The notes beneath the pieces are model-generated. The model saw nothing but the letters and a program-made list of their open reading frames with translations. It ran no database searches and had not been told where the DNA came from. From Ectobacillus antri (GTDB lineage Bacteria > Bacillota > Bacilli > Bacillales > Bacillaceae_G): a stretch of DNA of 64,000 nucleotides. The stretch covers positions 310,001-374,000 of the forward strand of contig NZ_RIAV01000001.1 in assembly GCF_003852715.1 (NCBI RefSeq), in the 5' to 3' direction. This document shows, piece by piece, positions 35,599-44,348 of the stretch (within the stretch, counting starts at the first letter, position 1; each line of letters starts with the position of its first letter). The translations under genes and the position numbers were made by a program.

Positions 35599-36825
35599 AT
35601 GCTAGCTGAGAAATTACTATTACATATCTTAATTATTATGGCTCCGATGTTTTTCTATGGGTTATTTATAGAACATCACTCATTGAAGAAGTCAAAAATA
35701 CTAGGTGGTATACTTCAAGGAGTGGCAGCTTGTTTGTGTATGTTATTTCCTTTTATAAGCCATGGATTTCATTGGGATTTACGATATGTCCCTATCATTG
35801 TAGCGTTTTTGTATGGGGGGCCGATAGCAGGAACTATCGCTTTTCTGATGGTTATATGTATGCGTATTGCGATTGGTGGCCCTATTGTATTATATGGTAT
35901 AGGTATTATTGTGTTATCTGTATCGCTTTCTTGTATGTTCGTAAAGCGCTTTTATGAATATTCACCAAACCGTAGAATCATGATAGGTGTGTTAATGGGC
36001 GTTTGGTCCGCTTTCTCTGCTACCTTAACTGTGTTGCTTTACATGTGGAATACAAAATCTTGGAAATATGACCTGGCTGATGACTTATTACCTATTGCAC
36101 TCATTCAAATGCTAGGTATGATTGCTTCTGTTTTAATGCATGAACTAATTGTGGAACGAATTGTGATGCGTCAAGAGATGAAACGCGTTGAAAAAATGAA
36201 TACACTCGGAGAATTAGCGGCATCAATTGCTCACGAAGTACGAAATCCGCTTACTGTAGTGAAGGGCTTTTTACAAATGATGAAACAAGGGGAAAATTAT
36301 CAATATGTACCGCTTGTACTGAGCGAAGTGGAACGAGCAGAAAAGATTATTAGCGATTATCTTAATTTTGCTAAACCGCAATTTCAAGAAAAAAAGCGTT
36401 TTTGTTTAGATATTGTATTAAATGAGGTTTGTATATTACTCGAACCATTAGCCATGAACAAAGGAATTTCTTTACAAGTTAAAATGGGGGCAAATCCACT
36501 TCTTGAGACCGATGCAGATCAGTTGAAACAAGCGCTGTTGAATATTATTAAAAATGCTATCGAAGCTACCTCATCAGGAGGTGTAGTTGTTACCACTGCC
36601 GCTGTAAAAAGTGGTGTTGAAATTCGAATTGTCGACACAGGGAAAGGGATGACCACCGAGCAGCTTGAAAGAATTGGAACGTTGTTTTACACAACGAAAG
36701 ACAAAGGAACGGGACTTGGGACATTGATCTCTTTGCGTATTATTAACATGATGAATGGGACACTTATGTATAAAAGCCAACCAGGGGTCGGTACCGAAGC
36801 TACAATTACGTTACCTACAGTATAA
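35599..36825 (+). CDS. 5TM-LYT sensor histidine kinase (first paralog)
   Basis: Membrane sensor kinase, 408 residues. Residues 1-195 form about five to six membrane helices of the 5TM-LYT (LytS/YhcK) type with HWDLRYVPII and YGGPIAG. HisKA follows, with phospho-His near residue 211 in SIAHEVRNPLTVVKGFLQMM. The ATPase has N-box NIIKNAIEA, G1 DTGKGM and G2 GTGLGT. ATG 35599 (MLAEKLL) is preferred over ATG 35596 by spacing and by comparison with its paralog at 40872. No response regulator is adjacent, suggesting a phosphorelay-type kinase such as the sporulation kinases. Confidence 0.9.
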   Translation: MLAEKLLLHILIIMAPMFFYGLFIEHHSLKKSKILGGILQGVAACLCMLFPFISHGFHWDLRYVPIIVAFLYGGPIAGTIAFLMVICMRIAIGGPIVLYGIGIIVLSVSLSCMFVKRFYEYSPNRRIMIGVLMGVWSAFSATLTVLLYMWNTKSWKYDLADDLLPIALIQMLGMIASVLMHELIVERIVMRQEMKRVEKMNTLGELAASIAHEVRNPLTVVKGFLQMMKQGENYQYVPLVLSEVERAEKIISDYLNFAKPQFQEKKRFCLDIVLNEVCILLEPLAMNKGISLQVKMGANPLLETDADQLKQALLNIIKNAIEATSSGGVVVTTAAVKSGVEIRIVDTGKGMTTEQLERIGTLFYTTKDKGTGLGTLISLRIINMMNGTLMYKSQPGVGTEATITLPTV

Positions 36826-36925
36826 TTTTCAGCCCCATAAAATAAGACAATGCCGGTTATACTAATGTAACAATACAAATAATAGTCTTTTAGCTGTATT
36901 GTAAGTTGATAAAGGGGCGTCTAAG

Positions 36926-37654
36926 ATGCGATACCGGGTACTTTTATTCATATGTTTTATCGTTCTCGGAGGTTGTGCGAAAGGAACAGCCAATTTTACA
37001 GTGCATAAAAATGGCAGTGCTGATGCAACAATTCAATTTGCACTAAAACAGGAATTAAAGCGTTATACAGCTGATTTAAATCTATTTTCGTCTATGCAAG
37101 ATGTACTTCGTAATCAAGGATTTCAAATAGAAGCGTTCGATGGTCCAAAAGAATTTGGCTTTAAAGCAAAGCGTCACTATCATTCCTTGCGTGAATTACA
37201 AGGAAGTGAACCCACAAGTATTCCCGCTAGTGCAAAGAATCGTATGGTACATGTTTCTTATCAGGAAAAACAATCGCTATTTTTTAAGACGTATCGTGTA
37301 CGTGCAAGAGTAGACTTGCAACCTTTGTATGAGGATTTTCTATACACGTTTACTCGTAAGTTTCAAGCAGCGGATTGGACAGCGAACTATATTGGAGATG
37401 AGCTTACTAAACAGTTTTTACTTCATGTGAGAGTGACATTACCCATTAGAGCGTCCTCATCTAATGCAACGCAAGTTGATAAAGGTGGTAAAGAACTGGA
37501 GTGGAAAATGAGTTTACGTAAGGTTAATGATTTGCATGTGGAAATAAAAGTGCCGCGTATACGCAACTTTGCTTTAGCTGCCGGAGCAGGACTATTACCT
37601 TTAATTATTTTTTTCGTTTGGTGGAAACAGCGCCGTTTGCAAAAAAAGAAATAA
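36926..37654 (+). CDS. LppM-like (DUF3153) lipoprotein
   Basis: A 242-residue envelope protein. The signal peptide ends in the lipobox VLGGCAKG, so Cys about 17 is lipidated. The body starts TANFTVHKNGSADATIQF, a beta-rich fold typical of DUF3153/LppM proteins. Near the C-terminus a second membrane helix (AAGAGLLPLIIFFVWW) precedes a basic tail, so the protein is held at both ends. ATG 36926 has AAAGGGGCGTCTAAG upstream. The function is unknown; its place between sensor kinases and an S-box operon gives no firm clue. Confidence 0.75.
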   Translation: MRYRVLLFICFIVLGGCAKGTANFTVHKNGSADATIQFALKQELKRYTADLNLFSSMQDVLRNQGFQIEAFDGPKEFGFKAKRHYHSLRELQGSEPTSIPASAKNRMVHVSYQEKQSLFFKTYRVRARVDLQPLYEDFLYTFTRKFQAADWTANYIGDELTKQFLLHVRVTLPIRASSSNATQVDKGGKELEWKMSLRKVNDLHVEIKVPRIRNFALAAGAGLLPLIIFFVWWKQRRLQKKK

Positions 37655-37731
37655 TTATATAACTTTTCGGAATTATATTGACTTTTACACAAATAATCCT
37701 TACAATTTGGATACAATTGTATATCGTTATT

Positions 37732-37833
37732 TTCTTATCCAGAGAGGTGGAGGGACTGGCCCTTTGAAGCCTCGGCAACGGATTTATTATAATACCGTGC
37801 CAAGTCCAGCAAGCATTTGCTTGAAAGATAGGG
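37732..37833 (+). ncRNA. SAM-I (S-box) riboswitch aptamer controlling the LLM monooxygenase operon
   Basis: TTCTTATC opens P1, followed by CAGAGAGGTGGAGGGA, TGGCCC, GAAGCCTCGGCAAC, CGTGCCAA, TCCAGC and closing GATAGGG. These are the S-box conserved blocks in order. A terminator follows, so high SAM should switch the downstream monooxygenase and ligase off. This ties the operon to methionine or sulfur starvation. Confidence 0.93.
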
Positions 37834-37857
37834 GAATGAAATATTTGCATATTTCAG

Positions 37858-37887
37858 CCTCTTTCTGTCTTTAGAAAGAGGTTTTTT
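37858..37887 (+). terminator. Terminator of the second S-box riboswitch
   Basis: A 9-bp stem CCTCTTTCT with AGAAAGAGG and six T, 20 bases before the start codon of the monooxygenase. Confidence 0.8.
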
Positions 37888-37906
37888 GTATAAAAGGGGG
37901 ATGGCT

Positions 37907-38956
37907 ATGAAGTATGGATTTTGGACGCCGATTTTTGGTGGTTGGCTCCGTAATGTAGAAGATGAAAATATGCCGCCAACTTATGCATATGCAAAGGAAG
38001 TAGTACAAGCAGCTGAGCGCTGGGGATACAATACTACTCTCATTGCTGAATTATATCTTAATGATATTAAAGGACCAGAACACGACTCATTAGAAGCTTG
38101 GACGACAGCTGCAGCTTTGGCAGCTGTTACAGAGAAAATGGAAATTATGACCGCAATTCGACCAGGATTTCATAACCCAGCTGTGGTAGCTAAGATGGCA
38201 GCTAACATTGATCATATCAGTAAGGGGCGCTTTACACTGAATGTGGTTTCAGCTTGGTGGGCAGAAGAAGCCAAGCAATACGGTGGTATTTTTTCAGAAC
38301 ATGATGAACGATATGAGCGTGCGAACGAATTTGTAGATGTATTAAAGGGACTATGGATAGAAGAGACCTTTACGTATGAAGGGAAATATTATAATATTCA
38401 AAATGCAAAGCTTGCTCCAAAGCCTATACAAAGACCAAATCCTATTTTGTATGCGGGTGGGGAAAGTGAAAAAGGAAAGCAAAGTATTGCATCTTTTGCG
38501 GATGCATATGTCATGCATGGAGGAACGCCTGAAGAGGTTGGCATAAAAATTGCTGACATGAAGGTGCGCAGACAAAAGATTGGCAGAGAGGCATTTCACT
38601 CCTTTGGTATGGCTGCATACGTCATTTGTAGGGACACAGAAGAGGAAGCATTACAAGAACTACAACGCATCACAGATATAAAAACGGGAAGTGCATATGC
38701 TGGATATGATGATTTTGTTAGCAAATCACAACTCGAACAACAAGTAAAGTTATATGATTACTCGGTATCTAATCGCGGGTTACGTCCTAACTTAATTGGA
38801 ACACCTGAGCGAATTGCAGAGCGTATTCTGGCTTTTGAACAAGTTGGTGTGGACCTGTTGTTACTACAATTTTCGCCGCAATTAGAAGAAATGGAGAGAT
38901 TTGCAAAGCAAGTGATGCCACTAGTTGAACAAAAAAGAAATCAAATCACAATATAG
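37907..38956 (+). CDS. LLM-class flavin-dependent monooxygenase (SfnG/SsuD-like)
   Basis: A 349-residue TIM-barrel flavin monooxygenase using reduced FMN. Family features: MKYGFWTPIFGGWLRN at the start, TAIRPGFHNPAVVAKMAANI and LNVVSAWWAEEAKQYGG, resembling alkanesulfonate and dimethylsulfone monooxygenases that release sulfite or sulfinate. ATG 37907 is chosen because the GGGGG tract directly touches ATG 37901. It lies behind an S-box riboswitch and upstream of an ATP-grasp gene (16-bp gap), so it probably scavenges sulfur from an organic compound when methionine or SAM is low. Substrate unknown. Confidence 0.88.
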   Translation: MKYGFWTPIFGGWLRNVEDENMPPTYAYAKEVVQAAERWGYNTTLIAELYLNDIKGPEHDSLEAWTTAAALAAVTEKMEIMTAIRPGFHNPAVVAKMAANIDHISKGRFTLNVVSAWWAEEAKQYGGIFSEHDERYERANEFVDVLKGLWIEETFTYEGKYYNIQNAKLAPKPIQRPNPILYAGGESEKGKQSIASFADAYVMHGGTPEEVGIKIADMKVRRQKIGREAFHSFGMAAYVICRDTEEEALQELQRITDIKTGSAYAGYDDFVSKSQLEQQVKLYDYSVSNRGLRPNLIGTPERIAERILAFEQVGVDLLLLQFSPQLEEMERFAKQVMPLVEQKRNQITI

Positions 38957-38972
38957 AAAGAGAGTGGAAATG

Positions 38973-39935
38973 ATGGGGAAAATTTATGTAATTCATGAAA
39001 ACAGTGAGTGGACAGTGCATTTAACTAAGCGCTTAGATGAGTTGCAACTACCTTATGAAGAGTGGCATCTAGATAAAGGGTGTATTGATTTATCAACCGT
39101 ACCACCTGAAGGCATTTTTTTTAGTCGTATGAGCGCATCTGCGCATACAAGGGGACATCGTTACGCGCCGGAATATACAGCAGCTGTTTTGCATTGGTTA
39201 GAGGCACACGGTCGTAAAGTATATAATGGTAGCCGTGCTCTTTCTCTAGAGGTTAGTAAAGTACTGCAGTATCTTGAGCTTGAAAAGCATGGTGTACGAA
39301 CACCAAAAACAGTTGTAGCGGTAGGTCGTTCTCAAATTTTAGAGGCGGCCAAGGCCTTTGATGGACGTCCTTTTATTACAAAGCATAATCGCGCTGGTAA
39401 AGGTCTTGGCGTGCAATTGTTTCAAAGTTTGGAAGCATTGCAAGGATATGTAGAGAGCCAAGCGTTTGAAGAGCCTGTTGATGGCATTACATTGGTGCAA
39501 GAATATATCAAGTCGCCTGAGTCGTATATTACACGCTGTGAATTTGTAGGGGGGAAGTTTGTGTATGCAGTACGTGTGGATACAACAGAGGGGTTCCAAT
39601 TGTGTCCTGCAGATGCTTGTCAAATTGGAGATTTATTCTGCCCTGTAGGAGAGGAAGTGGAAACAAAGCCAAAGTTTCAAATAATAAACGATTTTCAGGA
39701 AGATGTCATTGCAAACTATGAAAACGTGCTTGCGGCTAACGGAATCAGCGTAGCTGGCATTGAGTTTATACGCGATGCAAACGGAATTATTTACACGTAT
39801 GATATTAATACAAATACAAACTATAATTCTGATGCTGAAGCAGCGACAGGTGTATATGGCATGCTTGAAGTTGCGAAATTTTTACAGAATGAACTTCATA
39901 AGTACTATCCAAACAGTGTACCTACTCTTTCGTAA
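38973..39935 (+). CDS. RimK-like ATP-grasp ligase
   Basis: A 320-residue ATP-grasp enzyme that should join a carboxylate to an amine via an acyl-phosphate. The ATP-binding loop FITKHNRAGKGLGVQLF lies near residue 135, ITLVQEYIKS near 172 binds the nucleotide, and GIEFIRDANGIIYTYDINTN near 265 carries the metal ligands. ATG 38973 (MGKIYVIHE) follows AGAGAGTGGAAATG. It shares the S-box leader with the monooxygenase. The family includes glutathione, glutamate and N-acetylaspartylglutamate ligases; the substrate here is not known. Confidence 0.85.
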   Translation: MGKIYVIHENSEWTVHLTKRLDELQLPYEEWHLDKGCIDLSTVPPEGIFFSRMSASAHTRGHRYAPEYTAAVLHWLEAHGRKVYNGSRALSLEVSKVLQYLELEKHGVRTPKTVVAVGRSQILEAAKAFDGRPFITKHNRAGKGLGVQLFQSLEALQGYVESQAFEEPVDGITLVQEYIKSPESYITRCEFVGGKFVYAVRVDTTEGFQLCPADACQIGDLFCPVGEEVETKPKFQIINDFQEDVIANYENVLAANGISVAGIEFIRDANGIIYTYDINTNTNYNSDAEAATGVYGMLEVAKFLQNELHKYYPNSVPTLS

Positions 39936-39946
39936 TAGATATAGTG

Positions 39947-39980
39947 AAAAGATCTTCGTCAGATGATGAAGATCTTTTTT
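39947..39980 (+). terminator. Terminator of the monooxygenase/ATP-grasp operon
   Basis: An 11-bp stem AAAAGATCTTC with GAAGATCTTTT, ten-base loop, T-run. Confidence 0.8.
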
Positions 39981-40046
39981 GTGTTTGATAGACATGTCAG
40001 CCCAGCTTGTACATATATTGTAACAGATACGATTGAGGAGGTTTAT

Positions 40047-40772
40047 ATGGATCCGATGTATACAGGCAGTATTATATCTTCGCTTTGCACAATAGCGGGG
40101 GCAGTTCCCGCTATGTTTTTAAAGCATGTTTCGCATCGAGGTCGTGATATATTACTAGCATATACAGCTGGGATTATGGTAGCAGCTTCTACATATGGAT
40201 TAATCCCTTCAGCGATGAAACTATCAAATATATATGTGCTGACCATCGGTGTTTTGCTCGGAACGGTGGCGCTGACTTTTCTGGATAGTTGCTTGCCACA
40301 TATGGAACTTGAAAGGAAAGAACATCCATTTCAAGGCGGCCACCCCTTACTTTTAATTGCGATGACCTTTCATAATATACCGGAAGGCCTTTCAGTAGGT
40401 GTGAGTTACGGTAGTCATGTAGCTGATTTAGGCCCATTGGTTTCATTTGCAATTGGACTGCAAAATGTACCAGAGGGGTTTCTTGTCGCGCTTTATTTAG
40501 TATCACACGGCGTAAAACCGATATATGCTCTGTTGTGCGCGGCTTCTACAGGAATACTAGAACTTGCCTTTGGTATCATCGGTATCTCGTTTGCGGGACA
40601 ATTCTCGGCGATTGTTCCGTATGGATTGGCGTTTGCGGCAGGAGCAATGTTATTTGTCGTGTATAAAGAATTGATTCCAGAAAGTCATGGGGACGGAAAC
40701 GAACGTTCTGCAACATTCTCCTTTATTGGCGGTCTCTTAACAATGATTGCACTAACGCATTTTATTCGCTAA
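40047..40772 (+). CDS. ZIP-family metal transporter
   Basis: A 241-residue membrane protein with about eight helices. The metal-binding helices show HNIPEGLSVGVSYG and QNVPEGFLVALYL, the ZIP/ZupT signature. ATG 40047 has GAGGAGGTTTAT upstream; the open frame extends back to 39963 through the terminator and is rejected. Imports divalent metals such as zinc or iron, judging from the family; no metal-responsive operator was seen. Confidence 0.88.
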   Translation: MDPMYTGSIISSLCTIAGAVPAMFLKHVSHRGRDILLAYTAGIMVAASTYGLIPSAMKLSNIYVLTIGVLLGTVALTFLDSCLPHMELERKEHPFQGGHPLLLIAMTFHNIPEGLSVGVSYGSHVADLGPLVSFAIGLQNVPEGFLVALYLVSHGVKPIYALLCAASTGILELAFGIIGISFAGQFSAIVPYGLAFAAGAMLFVVYKELIPESHGDGNERSATFSFIGGLLTMIALTHFIR

Positions 40773-40871
40773 CAAAAATTGTTAATAAAGTTCTGAATAA
40801 GCTATTTTTTGAAAGGAAATTTCAGCGATGTTGTCGAATATGAAAGTATGTTGAAATGTGGGAGGCGAACG

Positions 40872-42116
40872 ATGTTAGCTGAGAAATTGCTATTGCATAT
40901 TTTAATTATCTTAGCACCCATTTTGATTCACCATGCTTTTTTCGAAAAATGGCGTTTTGGCAATTCGCCATATCTGTATGGGGTATTACATGGTGTCGCA
41001 GCAGGCTTATGTGTGTATGTTTCTTATTTTAGCCACGGAATGCATTGGGATTTACGATATGTCCCGATTGTGTTGTCCATGTTGTATGGTGGTCCAATTG
41101 CCGGTGGCATTGTGTGTGTGGTCGTGTTATTTGTTAGAGGTTTATTAGGTGGTGAGGCACTTGAAGCGGCTTATGGAGGCGTATTGTTGGTTGCTACAAC
41201 TTCATATTTCCTTTCATTGGTGTTTCAACGTAAAAAAGTGAGAAAGCGAGTACGAATGATCTTGATTAGTAGCATCAGTGCAGTTTGTATAGCCTTCGCA
41301 ATCATCGCTTTCTATGTTTTAAATAGCAGTGTGGCCAACCATCAGGTATTGTGGGACTATGCCTTGTTTAATATTATTCAAGTTATTGCAATCGGTTTCG
41401 CAGCCATGTTAATTGAAGAAAATCTAGAAAGAGTCCGTATAAAGTCTGAAATGCAACGTACGGAAAAATTAAATACATTGGGTGAGCTTGCTGCATCGAT
41501 TGCGCATGAAGTACGCAACCCATTAACAGCAGTTAAGGGTTTTTTGCAGCTGATGGAGCAAGAGAAGCAGGTAAACCCTACGTATTTACCTATTATATTA
41601 AGTGAAGTGAACCGTGCCGAGGCGATCATTAGTGATTATTTGACTTTTGCTAAGCCTGAGATTAAAAAAGTAGAATCGTTTTCTATCGCAGATTTGCTAG
41701 AAGAAGTAGCGCAAATATTAGACCCACTGTTACTGCGTAGAGATGTACGTTTAACTCGAGCGTTTCAGTCCAATGCCCGAATGAAAACGGATCGTGATCA
41801 ACTTAAGCAGGCACTTATTAATATTGTCAAGAATGCGATTGAGGCCAATGAGAGTGGAGGAACAGTGAGCATAGGTTTATATGTAGCCAATCATAATGCT
41901 TACATTCAAATTAAAGATACTGGTAAAGGAATGAATAAAGAACAGCTGTCTCGCATTGGTACATTATTTTACAGTACAAAAGAAACGGGAACAGGGTTAG
42001 GAACTGTTGTTTCAATTCGGATTATTGAGATGATGAGAGGGAAAATATCATACAAAAGTGAGCCAGGTTTTGGAACCGAAGTTACGATTCGATTACCCAT
42101 TATAGAAACAAAGTGA
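40872..42116 (+). CDS. 5TM-LYT sensor histidine kinase (second paralog)
   Basis: A 414-residue paralog of the kinase at 35599. Both start MLAEKLLLHILII and share HWDLRYVPI and YGGPIAG in the membrane part. The phospho-His lies near residue 211 in SIAHEVRNPLTAVKGFLQLM; the ATPase shows NIVKNAIEAN, DTGKGM and GTGLGT. ATG 40872 has GTGGGAGGCGAAC upstream. No adjacent response regulator. The membrane loops differ more than the kinase domain, which suggests the two sense different signals and feed the same target. Confidence 0.9.
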   Translation: MLAEKLLLHILIILAPILIHHAFFEKWRFGNSPYLYGVLHGVAAGLCVYVSYFSHGMHWDLRYVPIVLSMLYGGPIAGGIVCVVVLFVRGLLGGEALEAAYGGVLLVATTSYFLSLVFQRKKVRKRVRMILISSISAVCIAFAIIAFYVLNSSVANHQVLWDYALFNIIQVIAIGFAAMLIEENLERVRIKSEMQRTEKLNTLGELAASIAHEVRNPLTAVKGFLQLMEQEKQVNPTYLPIILSEVNRAEAIISDYLTFAKPEIKKVESFSIADLLEEVAQILDPLLLRRDVRLTRAFQSNARMKTDRDQLKQALINIVKNAIEANESGGTVSIGLYVANHNAYIQIKDTGKGMNKEQLSRIGTLFYSTKETGTGLGTVVSIRIIEMMRGKISYKSEPGFGTEVTIRLPIIETK

Positions 42117-42145
42117 GCCTTGCACCGTTGTGCAAGGCTTTTTTT
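42116..42145 (+). terminator. Terminator after the second kinase
   Basis: A 10-bp stem AGCCTTGCAC with GTGCAAGGCT, four-base loop, seven T. Confidence 0.85.
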
Positions 42146-42217
42146 ATATTTATACGATAATTATATTATGTAAACAGATGAGCTTGACACAAATACAAGT
42201 CATATCAACTTTTTTCG

Positions 42218-42284
42218 CTCATATGATGAAGCATAGGAATTTGTCTATGCTTATCCTCGTGTAAAGGTGGCTTCAGCATATGAG
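42218..42284 (+). promoter_or_regulatory. Stem enclosing the ribosome site and covering the start codon of the VWA gene
   Basis: 42218-42232 and 42270-42284 pair over 15 positions with one mismatch; the right arm contains the ATG at 42280 and the Shine-Dalgarno AAAGGTGG sits at the base of the loop. A competing perfect 8-bp hairpin (42229-42236 with 42245-42252) overlaps the left arm. Such an arrangement can switch translation on or off. The trigger is unknown. Confidence 0.5.
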
Positions 42285-44334
42285 AAAACACTTGATGGCC
42301 ACATGTGCGCTGTTGCTTCTTGTTCTGATATGGACGCCTAACGTGGTAAAAGGCGAGCAGAAACAAAGAACAGTCGTATTGGTATACGATGACTCGGGAA
42401 GTATGCGTACTATGAACCGCTGGATGTATGCCAGTTATGCATTGCAAAGTTTTGTGGGTCTTCTTTATGAAAATGATATATTTTCATATGTTCCTATGAG
42501 CACACCAGATAAGGAAATCGCTGTTTCGCTTACAAACAGGCAATCTGAAATGCACAACATACGTAGCTGGAATAATTATAAAAATACGCCGTTTCAGTCT
42601 GTTGAAACAGCAATTCAAGCATTAAAACGTCAAGCAGGGAAGGGTGCTGATGAGTTGTGGTTGATTGTACTGACTGATGGAGCCTTTAATGAATTAGAAG
42701 ATCCCAATAATCCGCAGTATGAAGGGAACAAAAAGCGAATTGCAAGTACACTGCGCAACTTTAAAAGTGAAATGGATCAAAAGAAAGTAGCTATACACAC
42801 AGTGTTGATTACAATGGAATCGCATCTTAGCGAAATAGAAAAACAACAAGTTAATACATTTAAAGAAATTTGGCAAGATACGACTAAAGGAATTGTGCTT
42901 CCAACCGATGGAGAGTCTGGAATTATAAATAGTGTAAATGCAGCAGCTGCTTTAGTTGCTAACCGTGATCCATTTTCTCATGTAGAAGATGCTGTGAAAA
43001 CAGAGATAGAAGATAACCATGTGAAGATTATCTCACCGTTTCCGGTGCGGCGTATAACGCTTGTGCAACAGGGAACACAACAAAATGCACGTGTGAAAAC
43101 AAGTCCATTTGAAAAGGTAGATTCATATGTAATAGAAACACCGCAGCCGCTCATTCAAGGGTATATCACTCACTTGTCCTATACTCGTAAAGTCATCCAA
43201 CCAGGCACATATGACATTATATTAGAGCAGCCACCGCCTCCCGATACAAGAATATTAGTAGAACCGGATTTAGATTATAAAGTTACTGTATATAAAGAAA
43301 ATACACGTAGAGAAGTAAATGGAGAGGTGTATACAGGGGATCCGCTCATTATAGAAGCAAAACCAGAGGAATTGCCGACAAAATCTTCTTATTTTGCTGC
43401 GTATATTATGGTGGATAAACAACAACGTTCTATGACCTGGAATGAGGAAAGAAAAGCATTTCAGTATCGGTTACATGCTACATCACTTCGTGGTTCTATC
43501 AGTATGAACATTAAAGGCTTTTATCAACAAACTAAGGAATTTCAAATTACAGCGGTTCCCAAGCCGAAATTATCATTGCGCGTAGAAACCGTAAATTGGA
43601 AAGAATCTGTAACGGAGCTCGTGCATGCGAAGCCTCTTGTTTTACAACCGCTTTTAAACGGAAAAGCGATGACGAAGGAAGAACTAAAAAATGTTTCCTA
43701 TCAAGTTCGTTTGAACAAAAATATTCGCTATGAATTGCATCATAATGAAAAACTATATGTCTATTTACGTCCGTTATATTCAAATACTTTCAATTTCACT
43801 GAAACAGGAAACGCAGAAGCAACTGTTACAATGAAACACCCGGAATTTGGAGAGGTGTCACAATCTATAATGTTCACTGTAGAAAACACCTCTGTGTGGC
43901 AACGTTACCATATCTTGTTGCGCTATGTTATTCCAAGTGTGCTGGTGTTTGTGTTAGTGATGTTTGTGATTGTTGGATGGATTGTCAAGCCGAGGTTTCA
44001 TCGACGTGCTCTTGTTTCGTATGAATTAGATCAGTCTCTATCAGATGAGTGGATTCACAAAGCGGAACCTGAAGTGTTACGAGGACCTTGGTGGAAGCTA
44101 GGGATACCGTACCGGGCGGAACGTCGAACAGTCCAATCTATAACCTTTGTGGCTAAAAAAGGAACAAAAGCAGTGCTAGTAGCCAAGGAGTGTCAAGTGG
44201 AAGGGATGGTGATAGACGGGTCGTTTTTGCAACAAGATGAGATTGGTGCAGAGCATAGAACTTTATATCCGAACGAAACAATTATTGTAGATCGCGGTTA
44301 TGGAAAAGAAACATATTGGTATGAGTGTGATTAG
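42280..44334 (+). CDS. Membrane VWA-domain protein, partner of the tubulin-like protein
   Basis: A 684-residue protein. Signal peptide residues 1-25, then a von Willebrand A domain whose metal site starts YDDSGSM at 36-42 and includes LTDGAF near 131. A beta-rich extracytoplasmic part (about 230-540) follows, then one membrane helix near 548-570 (VLVFVLVMFVIVGWIV) and a cytoplasmic tail of about 110 residues. The tubulin-like gene starts 14 bases after its stop, so they are one operon. The topology suggests an outside VWA sensor or adhesion module with a tail able to touch a cytoplasmic filament; that is inference. Confidence 0.85.
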   Translation: MRKHLMATCALLLLVLIWTPNVVKGEQKQRTVVLVYDDSGSMRTMNRWMYASYALQSFVGLLYENDIFSYVPMSTPDKEIAVSLTNRQSEMHNIRSWNNYKNTPFQSVETAIQALKRQAGKGADELWLIVLTDGAFNELEDPNNPQYEGNKKRIASTLRNFKSEMDQKKVAIHTVLITMESHLSEIEKQQVNTFKEIWQDTTKGIVLPTDGESGIINSVNAAAALVANRDPFSHVEDAVKTEIEDNHVKIISPFPVRRITLVQQGTQQNARVKTSPFEKVDSYVIETPQPLIQGYITHLSYTRKVIQPGTYDIILEQPPPPDTRILVEPDLDYKVTVYKENTRREVNGEVYTGDPLIIEAKPEELPTKSSYFAAYIMVDKQQRSMTWNEERKAFQYRLHATSLRGSISMNIKGFYQQTKEFQITAVPKPKLSLRVETVNWKESVTELVHAKPLVLQPLLNGKAMTKEELKNVSYQVRLNKNIRYELHHNEKLYVYLRPLYSNTFNFTETGNAEATVTMKHPEFGEVSQSIMFTVENTSVWQRYHILLRYVIPSVLVFVLVMFVIVGWIVKPRFHRRALVSYELDQSLSDEWIHKAEPEVLRGPWWKLGIPYRAERRTVQSITFVAKKGTKAVLVAKECQVEGMVIDGSFLQQDEIGAEHRTLYPNETIIVDRGYGKETYWYECD

Positions 44335-44348
44335 AAGGGGTGAGGAGT

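Noticed and set aside
39963..40046. Upstream extension of the ZIP transporter frame
   Set aside because: It runs through the terminator of the ATP-grasp gene and has no ribosome site; GAGGAGG precedes ATG 40047.
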